Shown here: positions 6,701-12,679 of the stretch, one piece after another
Layout: the number at the start of each line of letters is the position of its first letter
How positions within the stretch are numbered: the stretch's first letter is position 1
Source: Myxococcales bacterium
GTDB taxonomy: Bacteria; Myxococcota_A; Polyangia; Polyangiales; Houyiibacteriaceae
Assembly (NCBI GenBank): GCA_020354595.1
Contig: CP070650.1
Coordinates: 1,612,804-1,625,604 of the forward strand
DNA: 12,801 bases
Reading direction: 5' to 3'
Notes under the pieces: generated by a model
Told to the model about the DNA's origin: nothing
Database searches by the model: none
The model's input: the letters and a program-made list of their open reading frames with translations, nothing else
Position numbers and translations under genes: made by a program

Positions 6701-8302
6701 ATGTCGCTACAAGAGGAAGGAACGCGAGGCGATTTGGAGTTTGGCACGATCGCCCGGCTCGTCCATCTCGCCGCGGAACGTTACGGGGACGATCCTGCAA
6801 TCGTCGATCACGGTCACAAAGTCTCGTTTCGGCAGCTCGAGACGGAGAGCCGACGCGTCGCCAAGGCGTTGATCGCAAGCGGCATCGAGCACGGTGATCG
6901 CATCTCGATTTGGGCGCCCAACATGCTCGAGTGGGTTGTGGTCGCGCTCGGCGCACAGACGGTCGGGGGCGTCGTCGTGCCCATCAACACGCGATACAAA
7001 GGCATCGAGGCCGAGTACCTGCTTCACAAGAGCGAAGCTCGCGTGCTTTTCACGGTCACGGGCTTTCTCGACACCGACTACGTCGCGCTCCTGCGCGAAA
7101 CCAACCCGGACCTTCCGTCCCTCGAAACTATCGTCGTGCTCAGAGGAGAGGCACCGGAAGGGACCGTAGGGCTCCAATCGTTCGTGGAACGCGGCACCTC
7201 GGTGTCCGATCAGACAGTAGACGCCAGACGCGACGCGGTGAAGCCCGACGACCTCTCCGACATCTTGTTCACGTCGGGAACCACCGGGAAGCCGAAGGGC
7301 GGCATGTGCACGCACGCCCAGAACCTTCGCGCCTTTCACGACTGGAGCGACATTTCAGGGCTCCGCCGCGGAGACCGATACCTCGTGGTTGCCCCGTTCT
7401 TCCATAGCTTCGGCTACAAGGCGGGCTGGTTGGCGGCGCTCATGATGGGGGCGACGGTCTACCCGCAGCCGGTTTTCGACGTCGACGCGGTGTTGGAGCG
7501 AATCGCCGCAGACCGAATCACGATGCTGCCTGGCCCGCCGGCCCTCTATCAGAGCATCCTCGCCCGGTCCGATCTCGAACGCTTCGATCTATCGAGCCTG
7601 CGGCTCGCGGTGATGGGTGCCGCGTCGATTCCCGTGGAGCTCATCCACAAGATGCGCGACGTGCTGAAGTTCGATTCGGTCGTGACGGCGTACGGGCTCA
7701 CCGAGACCACTGGGTGCGTGAGCATTTGCCGCCAAGGCGACTCGGCCGAGGTCATCGCCAACACGTCCGGCCGAGCCTTTCCCGGAGTCGAGACCCGTGT
7801 CGTCGACCCGGAAGGCAACGAAGTGCCACGCGGCGAGCCCGGGGAGATCATGGTCCGCGGTTATAATGTCATGAAGGGGTACTTCGGCGAGCCCGAGCAA
7901 ACACGCGAGGCCATCGATGCGGCCGGTTGGGTTCACACCGGCGACATCGGCGTGATGGACGATGACGGCTATCTCCGGATCACCGACCGCATGAAGGACA
8001 TGTTCATCGTCGGTGGCTTCAACGCGTATCCCGCGGAGATCGAGAACATCCTTTCAACGCACGACAAGATCGCACAAGTCGCTGTGGTAGGAATGCCGGA
8101 TTCCCGCCTTGGAGAGGTCGGAGCGGCGTTCGTCGTGCTCAAGCACGGCGAGCAGCTCAGCGAGGACGAGCTGATCGCGTGGAGCCGCAACGCCATGGCG
8201 AACTTCAAAGTCCCGCGCAGGGTCGAGTTCGTGGACGCGCTTCCGACGAATGCTACAGGCAAGGTCCTGAAGTTCGAGCTCCGAAAACGCGTCGGCGCTT
8301 GA
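6701..8302 (+). CDS. FadD3-like acyl-CoA synthetase (AMP-forming)
   Basis: A 533-residue adenylate-forming ligase that would activate a carboxylic acid as its CoA thioester through an acyl-AMP. Visible motifs are the phosphate loop TSGTTGKPKG (191-200), YGLTET (331-336), HTGD (412-415), the hinge region around RITDRMKDM (426-434) and the catalytic Lys521 in NATGKVLK. The blocks RYLVVAPFFHSFGYKAG and GGFNAYPAEIE strongly recall FadD3, the CoA ligase for the C/D-ring propionate intermediate (HIP) of actinobacterial steroid catabolism. The same subfamily also includes ligases of unknown specificity, so HIP remains an inference. It heads a co-directional run; the next SDR gene starts 14 nt after its stop. 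No Shine-Dalgarno sequence is visible at the ATG. Confidence 0.92.
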   Translation: MSLQEEGTRGDLEFGTIARLVHLAAERYGDDPAIVDHGHKVSFRQLETESRRVAKALIASGIEHGDRISIWAPNMLEWVVVALGAQTVGGVVVPINTRYKGIEAEYLLHKSEARVLFTVTGFLDTDYVALLRETNPDLPSLETIVVLRGEAPEGTVGLQSFVERGTSVSDQTVDARRDAVKPDDLSDILFTSGTTGKPKGGMCTHAQNLRAFHDWSDISGLRRGDRYLVVAPFFHSFGYKAGWLAALMMGATVYPQPVFDVDAVLERIAADRITMLPGPPALYQSILARSDLERFDLSSLRLAVMGAASIPVELIHKMRDVLKFDSVVTAYGLTETTGCVSICRQGDSAEVIANTSGRAFPGVETRVVDPEGNEVPRGEPGEIMVRGYNVMKGYFGEPEQTREAIDAAGWVHTGDIGVMDDDGYLRITDRMKDMFIVGGFNAYPAEIENILSTHDKIAQVAVVGMPDSRLGEVGAAFVVLKHGEQLSEDELIAWSRNAMANFKVPRRVEFVDALPTNATGKVLKFELRKRVGA

Positions 8303-8316
8303 AAGAAGAGGAAAGC

Positions 8317-9096
8317 ATGTCGGATCTGTTGGATCTCAAAGACAAAGTCGTCATCGTCACCGGCGGCACGATGGGCGCCGGCAAAGGCATTGCGGAGCGG
8401 TTCCTCGAGATGGGCGCGCACGTCACTGTCTGTGCGCGCAACGCACCCGCCGAGCCCATTGCCGTCGACGGACGCGAGGCGGTCTTCGTCGAGGCCAACG
8501 TCCGAAAGCCGGAAGACATCGATCGGGTCATCGACGATGTGGTGCAGCGACACGGACGGTTGGACGTTTTGGTCAACAACGCTGGCGGGTCGCCACCGGC
8601 CGACGCCGCGACCGCCTCGCCTCGCTTCTCGGCGTCGATCATCGACCTCAACCTCACGGCACCGCTGAACTTCGCTCAGAAAGCCAACGCCATCATGCAG
8701 AAGCAGGACGCCGGCGGCTGCATCATCAACATCGGTAGCGTGAGCGGGGTGCGCCCATCTCCGGAGACCGCGGTATATGGAGCCGCCAAGGCTGGGCTCA
8801 TGAATTTGACGACGTCGCTCGCCGTGGAGTGGGCGCCCAAGGTCCGCGTCAACACGATGGCCGTCGGCCCAATCCTCACTGAGAAAGCCGACGTGCATTT
8901 CGGCGACGGCAACATCCGCGAGGCCGTCGAGCGGACCGTGCCAATGGGTCGAATGGCGACACCGAGAGACGTAGCCGACGTTTGCCTGTTCCTCGCTTCG
9001 CCGCTGGCCAGCTACGTCACAGGAGCGAACGTCCTACTGCACGGCGGCGGTGAATGGCCGGCTTTTCTTCGAGCGTCCAAAGGCGAAGACGCCTGA
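8317..9096 (+). CDS. SDR family NAD(P)-dependent oxidoreductase
   Basis: A 259-residue classical SDR. The cofactor loop TGGTMGAG is at residues 15-22 and NNAG at 87-90. The active site is Asn112, Ser141, Tyr154 and Lys158 (YGAAK). The enzyme is expected to oxidise a hydroxyl or reduce a ketone. The start was chosen at 8317 because AGAGG (8307-8311) lies 5 nt upstream and the protein then begins at the normal distance from the Rossmann strand; the same frame is open further upstream only as an overlap with the ligase gene. It sits 14 nt behind the FadD3-like ligase and is almost certainly cotranscribed with it. Its residues differ widely from the other SDR in the window, so the two likely have separate substrates. 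Confidence 0.93.
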   Translation: MSDLLDLKDKVVIVTGGTMGAGKGIAERFLEMGAHVTVCARNAPAEPIAVDGREAVFVEANVRKPEDIDRVIDDVVQRHGRLDVLVNNAGGSPPADAATASPRFSASIIDLNLTAPLNFAQKANAIMQKQDAGGCIINIGSVSGVRPSPETAVYGAAKAGLMNLTTSLAVEWAPKVRVNTMAVGPILTEKADVHFGDGNIREAVERTVPMGRMATPRDVADVCLFLASPLASYVTGANVLLHGGGEWPAFLRASKGEDA

Positions 9097-9106
9097 GGAC
9101 CATTGC

Positions 9107-9159
9107 GTTGGACCGCCCGGGATCGATGGGCTAGAACACGTTCTAGTTTGAGGTCCAAC
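9107..9159. repeat. Inverted repeat flanking the KstR-type operator
   Basis: GTTGGACC at 9107-9114 and GGTCCAAC at 9152-9159 are perfect 8-bp inverted arms around the 16-bp palindrome at 9131-9146. The two symmetries are not exactly concentric (centres 9133 and 9138.5). The arms could be additional regulator half-sites or could pair in the transcript, or they may be chance. Confidence 0.4.
9131..9146. promoter_or_regulatory. KstR-type TetR operator palindrome
   Basis: CTAGAACACGTTCTAG is a palindrome with perfect 7-bp arms around a central AC. Its core matches the published mycobacterial KstR motif TnnAACnnGTTnnA at every fixed position. It lies 15 nt before the start of the alpha/beta hydrolase gene. 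The TAGAAC part (9132-9137) could serve as a -10 element, with TGGACC (9109-9114) as -35 at 17 nt spacing, so binding would block the promoter. KstR is the TetR-family repressor of cholesterol catabolism genes; which regulator acts here is unknown. Similar palindromes are used by other TetR regulators of lipid genes. Confidence 0.7.
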
Positions 9160-9161
9160 AC

Positions 9162-9998
9162 ATGGTCGTAGCAGCGCTCCCCGAAGGAAAGTACGCCGAG
9201 GTCGGCGGCCGCATCACGATGCACTACCACGACGCTGGCAGCGGCGAGCGCGGGGTGGTCCTGTTCATGCACGGGAGCGGCCCGGGCGCGAGCGGTTGGA
9301 GTAACTTCAAGGGAAACTACCCGTTCCTCGCCGAGCATGGCTATCGAACGATCGTCCCCGACACGATGGGATACGGCTACTCGACCAAGCCCGAGGAAGG
9401 CGCATTCAGCCTTGCCGACGTGGCCGCCCAGTACAAAGGCTTACTCGACGCGATCGGCGTCGAGCGCGTGACCCTCGTGGGCAACTCGCAAGGTGGCGCG
9501 ATCGCGATTTCCATGGCGCTCGCGTACCCCGAGACGGTCGAGAAGCTCGTGTTGATGGCGCCCGGCGGTCTCGAGCCTCGCGAAACGTACATGGTGATGG
9601 AAGGGATCAAGGCGATGATCCGGGTCCTCTACAAGGAGGGCATCAGCAGGGAGACGATGCGAAAGGTCTTCACGCTCCAGCTAAACGACGAGTCGCTCAT
9701 CACCGACCAGATCATCGAGGAGCGTTACCAAGTCGCGATGACGCAGCACAAGGACAACATCGCGCGCATCCAAGTTCACAATCAAGAAGACCGCCTGTCG
9801 GAGATTCACTGCCCGGTGCTGTGCTTCTGGGGCACCGACGACAAGTTCTGCCCATCGACTGGCGCCGTGAAGATCGCAGAGCGATGCCCGAGCTCCCGAA
9901 CGATGCTGATCTCGCAGTGCGGCCACTGGGTCATGGTCGAATACGAGAAGCTCTTCAACGAGCTCACCCTGAAGTTCCTCGACGACGACCTCGGTTGA
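9162..9998 (+). CDS. Alpha/beta hydrolase, meta-cleavage product (HsaD/BphD/MhpC-type) family
   Basis: A 278-residue alpha/beta-hydrolase with the layout of C-C bond hydrolases that cleave aromatic meta-cleavage products. The oxyanion region reads HGSGPGASGW (37-46). The nucleophile elbow is GNSQGG with Ser109, followed by APGG (133-136). The acid is in GTDDKFCP (Asp226 or Asp227), and the base is His255 in CGHWVMVE. The CGHW block and PGG motif favour the HsaD/BphD group over ordinary esterases. HsaD acts on the opened A ring of cholesterol, but the partner extradiol dioxygenase (HsaC type) is not in this window, so another C-C or ester substrate is possible. A GAGG ribosome binding site (9150-9153) lies 8 nt before the ATG, directly after the KstR-type palindrome, which probably controls this gene. 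Confidence 0.88.
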   Translation: MVVAALPEGKYAEVGGRITMHYHDAGSGERGVVLFMHGSGPGASGWSNFKGNYPFLAEHGYRTIVPDTMGYGYSTKPEEGAFSLADVAAQYKGLLDAIGVERVTLVGNSQGGAIAISMALAYPETVEKLVLMAPGGLEPRETYMVMEGIKAMIRVLYKEGISRETMRKVFTLQLNDESLITDQIIEERYQVAMTQHKDNIARIQVHNQEDRLSEIHCPVLCFWGTDDKFCPSTGAVKIAERCPSSRTMLISQCGHWVMVEYEKLFNELTLKFLDDDLG

Positions 9999-10035
9999 GG
10001 CGCGCCCGCTCCCATCCGGCTGAAATTCATCGAGA

Positions 10036-10070
10036 TATAACGGATTTGCGAAATTTAGAATTGCGTTATA
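10036..10070. promoter_or_regulatory. Dyad symmetry upstream of tetR, probable autoregulatory operator
   Basis: TATAACG (10036-10042) and CGTTATA (10064-10070) are perfect 7-bp inverted arms, with AAATTT at 10051-10056 close to the centre. The whole patch is distinctly A+T-rich within a G+C-rich region. The right arm overlaps a -10-like TTATAC (10066-10071) that ends 9 nt before the regulator ATG at 10081. This is the usual arrangement for TetR-family autorepression. It bears no resemblance to the CTAGAAC palindrome at 9131-9146. Confidence 0.5.
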
Positions 10071-10080
10071 CGCTCCGTCT

Positions 10081-10701
10081 ATGTCGCAGGCAGCCGAAAA
10101 GGCGCGGAACGCGAAGGCCTCGATGTATCGGTCCCTCATCGTCGATGCGGCGGAGAAGCTGTTCGCGGAACGGGGCTACGAGCACACGAAGATTCAAGAC
10201 ATCGCCGCCGAGTCAGGGCTTTCACTCGGCACGCTCTACTCCGTGTTCGGCGGCAAGGGCGCGGTCTACGACGCCGTCCAAAGCGACCGACTGAGCGCGG
10301 TGTTCGCCCTCGCCGGCGAGGCGATGGCGAGTGGCGACAGCGCAGCCGACCGCCTCCTCAAGGGAAATCGCAGCTTCATTCGATGGCTGACCGAGCACCC
10401 CGACTTCCTTCGCATCCACCTCGAAGGCAGCACCTGGGCGACCAACCCCGGTGAAGTGGGCGAGGATCTGGTCGACGCTTGGCGCCGCGGCATCGAGCTC
10501 ATCGCGTCCGTGTGCGAAGAGGCCATCCAACAGGGCGACATGTACGAGGGAGACCCCGACATCTCCGCCCGCCTGATGGTGGCGACGCAACAGGTTTTCA
10601 TGTCGGCGTGGGTCGATTCAGGGATGAAAGAAGGCCCGGACAGCCTTGCTGACCGAATCGAGCAGCAGCTCGAGCGAGCGCTGATGAGGAGAGAACGATG
10701 A
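10081..10701 (+). CDS. TetR/AcrR family transcriptional regulator
   Basis: A 206-residue one-component regulator. Residues about 15-60 form the TetR DNA-binding domain: a first helix with LIVDAAEKLFAERGYEHTK, then the helix-turn-helix IQDIAAESGLSLGTLYSVFGGKGAVYDAV. The remaining 140 or so residues are the helical ligand-binding and dimer domain, too variable to name a ligand. It is probably a repressor of its own operon: its stop overlaps the P450 start as ATGA (10698-10701), so regulator and P450 are made from one message. A dyad just upstream (10036-10070) is the likely operator. No Shine-Dalgarno sequence precedes the ATG, and a -10-like element only 9 nt upstream suggests a leaderless transcript. 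A sterol, steroid or acyl-CoA ligand is plausible from context only. Confidence 0.92.
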   Translation: MSQAAEKARNAKASMYRSLIVDAAEKLFAERGYEHTKIQDIAAESGLSLGTLYSVFGGKGAVYDAVQSDRLSAVFALAGEAMASGDSAADRLLKGNRSFIRWLTEHPDFLRIHLEGSTWATNPGEVGEDLVDAWRRGIELIASVCEEAIQQGDMYEGDPDISARLMVATQQVFMSAWVDSGMKEGPDSLADRIEQQLERALMRRER

Positions 10702-12077
10702 GTGTAACCGCAACCGCTGGCACTGCACCGGCTGCGTCCCTCGAGCTCAAGACCCCCCCTCGTCTCAAAGGCGGCCTGCCTTGGATCGGCCATACAGTCG
10801 AGTTCGCGAAGGATCCGGTGGGCCTTCTTCAGCGAGCGTACGACGAATGCGGTCGGGTGGCCCAGTTCAAGCTAGCGGGGAAGAACGTCAACGTATTCGT
10901 AGGTCCAGAGGCGCACGAATCGCTCTTCCGGCATCCGGACGAGGTGCTCAATCCCACCGAAGCCTACAAGATGATGATCCCGGTGTTCGGCAAAGGGGTC
11001 GTTTACGACACCACGCACGAACGGATGATGGAGCAGCTGCACATGCTGCACCCGGCGCTTCGCAACAAGCGGATGCGCTCGTACACCGAGATCATCGCGG
11101 AGGAAACGCAGCTGATGATGGAGGACTGGGGCGACGAAGGCGAGTTCGAAGCGTGCGACTTCTTCGGCGTCCTCACCAGCTACACATCGAGCCGTTGTTT
11201 TCTCGGGCCCGAGTTCCGAAACGAAATGAGCGAAGAGTTCGCGCACCTGTATGTCGACCTCGAGGGCGGCATCGTTCCGATCGCGTATATCAATGCCTAT
11301 CTGCCCATTCCGGCATTCCGCAAACGGGACAAGGCGCGCAAGCGCTTGGGCGAAATGGTTTCGACGATCATCGCGCGGCGCAGGGAGCGGGGCACCGTGG
11401 GCGAGGACTTCATCCAGACGCTCATGGAGTCGACCTACTCGGACGGCACCACTCTCACCGACCACGAGATCACGGGCATCCTCATCGCCAACATGTTCGC
11501 CGGCCACCACACGAGCTCGGTGACCACCGCGTGGTCGTTGATCGAGCTCCTACGCCATCCCGAGCACTACGAAAAGGCATGCACGGAGGTACGCGGTCGT
11601 TTCGGAGACGGTGAGCCCTACTCGTTCAATGCGATGCGCGACATCGTGCAAACCGAGTGGGCCATCAAAGAGGCGCTTCGGATCCACCCGCCGCTTTTCA
11701 TGTTGTTCCGGACGGCGACGCAAGACTGCGAGGTGTACGGTCATCTCGTGAAGAAGGGCGAGTGGGTGTGCGTTTCGCCGATCGTCGCTCACCGGGAAGA
11801 CGCCGTGTTCCCGGACGCGCTCCGCTACGACCCTGATCGCTATGGCCCGGGGCGAGAAGAAGACCGGCGGCCGTTCGCCTACGTCTCCTTCGGCGGAGGC
11901 CGCCACAAGTGTTTGGGCAATGCATTCGCGTTGCTTCAAATGAAGGTCATTCTGTCCGCGATGCTCAATCGGTACGATTTCGAGCTCGCCGGCGACGAGA
12001 TTGCCACGGACTTTGGACGCGTCGTGCTAGGCCCCAAGCCACCCATTCGCGTTCGTTACCGCAAGAGAGGAGCATGA
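10698..12077 (+). CDS. Cytochrome P450, CYP51-family (sterol 14alpha-demethylase-like)
   Basis: A 459-residue soluble P450 without an N-terminal membrane anchor. The CYP51 B'-helix signature YxxMxxPxFGxxVxYD is intact at residues 90-104, and the I-helix has AGHHTSS (268-274), the CYP51 form with the invariant His-Thr pair. ExxR is EALR at 325-328. The heme loop is FGGGRHKCLG (398-407) with Cys405 as ligand. These features, and long runs like the Mycobacterium tuberculosis enzyme (for example FAGHHTSS and ALR.HPPL), place it in or next to CYP51. CYP51 enzymes remove the 14alpha-methyl group of sterol precursors in three oxidations. Two points differ from the mycobacterial enzyme: Met92 replaces Phe78, and Val275 follows the SS where Gly is usual. 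AGGAG (10687-10691) precedes the ATG by 6 nt. Electrons probably come from the ferredoxin at 3362-3553. Confidence 0.93.
   Translation: MSVTATAGTAPAASLELKTPPRLKGGLPWIGHTVEFAKDPVGLLQRAYDECGRVAQFKLAGKNVNVFVGPEAHESLFRHPDEVLNPTEAYKMMIPVFGKGVVYDTTHERMMEQLHMLHPALRNKRMRSYTEIIAEETQLMMEDWGDEGEFEACDFFGVLTSYTSSRCFLGPEFRNEMSEEFAHLYVDLEGGIVPIAYINAYLPIPAFRKRDKARKRLGEMVSTIIARRRERGTVGEDFIQTLMESTYSDGTTLTDHEITGILIANMFAGHHTSSVTTAWSLIELLRHPEHYEKACTEVRGRFGDGEPYSFNAMRDIVQTEWAIKEALRIHPPLFMLFRTATQDCEVYGHLVKKGEWVCVSPIVAHREDAVFPDALRYDPDRYGPGREEDRRPFAYVSFGGGRHKCLGNAFALLQMKVILSAMLNRYDFELAGDEIATDFGRVVLGPKPPIRVRYRKRGA
12065..12072 (+). promoter_or_regulatory. Ribosome binding site deciding the NTF2-like start
   Basis: GAGAGGAG lies 7 nt before the ATG at 12080 but only 1 nt before the in-frame ATG at 12074. 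The spacing favours 12080 as the start, although 12074 would give a typical ATGA overlap with the P450 stop. Confidence 0.6.
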
Positions 12078-12079
12078 CG

Positions 12080-12679
12080 ATGCCCGCATTTCCGCGTGAA
12101 GAGCTGGAAGAGATGATGGACCGGTGGCTCGAGGCCAACCGCAACGCCGAACGAGAAGGCAACTGGAGCAAGTACCTGGGCGTCCACTACACCGATGACG
12201 CGGTGTACCGGTGGAACATGGGTCCCAATGAGGAGTTCTGGGCGCGCGGCGTCGACGAGATCCGGGACGTCGCGCTCGGCTATCAGATGAAGGGCTTCGA
12301 GGATTGGTCGTACCCGTACGAGACGGTGCTCATCGATGAGAAGCAAGGCCAGGTCGTCGGCTTCTGGCGGCAGGTCGCCCCCTTCAAGCGCGACGATGGA
12401 ACCGACTACGAGATCGCGGGCGTCGGCGGCTCCTGGTTCAAGTACGCGGGTGACTTCAAGTGGTCTTGGCAGCGGGACTTTTTCGACCTCGCCAACGTGA
12501 AGTCGATCTTCTTCGAGCTCGCCGGAGCCGGCCATCTCAACCCGGTGATCCGCGAAAAGGTTCATCGGCAAGCCAAGGGCGAGATGCTTCCCGGGCACGA
12601 AAAGCTTCGCGAAGAGCCGGGTCGGATCGAGAAGGTGAAGAACGCGCTAGCGCTAGTGCGCATCGCAGTGTTCGGATGA
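12080..12679 (+). CDS. NTF2/SnoaL-like family protein
   Basis: A 199-residue protein (201 if it starts at 12074). The N-terminal helix with EELEEMMDRWLEANRNAE, followed by WSKYLGVHYTDDAVYRW, has the look of the cone-shaped NTF2/SnoaL fold shared by ketosteroid isomerase and many polyketide or steroid enzymes. The central part is rich in Trp, Tyr and Phe, as expected for a lined hydrophobic pocket. A basic C-terminal helix (about 155-190) extends beyond the usual 130-150 residues. No confident catalytic Tyr/Asp set of ketosteroid isomerase could be assigned, so isomerase activity is only a possibility. It directly follows the CYP51 gene, as an NTF2-like gene (Rv0760c) lies near CYP51 in Mycobacterium tuberculosis. 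It is probably cotranslated with the P450. Confidence 0.8.
   Translation: MPAFPREELEEMMDRWLEANRNAEREGNWSKYLGVHYTDDAVYRWNMGPNEEFWARGVDEIRDVALGYQMKGFEDWSYPYETVLIDEKQGQVVGFWRQVAPFKRDDGTDYEIAGVGGSWFKYAGDFKWSWQRDFFDLANVKSIFFELAGAGHLNPVIREKVHRQAKGEMLPGHEKLREEPGRIEKVKNALALVRIAVFG

Noticed and set aside
5445..6956. Long minus-strand open frame (503 codons) across Rieske B and both neighbours
   Set aside because: It spans three well-supported genes in other frames, and its Arg/Ala/Pro-rich translation is typical of shadow frames.
11909..12079. Earlier start of the NTF2-like gene inside the P450 gene
   Set aside because: The extra residues are an Arg-rich shadow of the P450 C-terminus, and a good ribosome binding site sits at 12065-12072.
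12647..12656. CTAGCGCTAG palindrome near the end of the NTF2-like gene as an operator
   Set aside because: It is inside coding sequence, short and G+C-rich, so chance is the simplest explanation.
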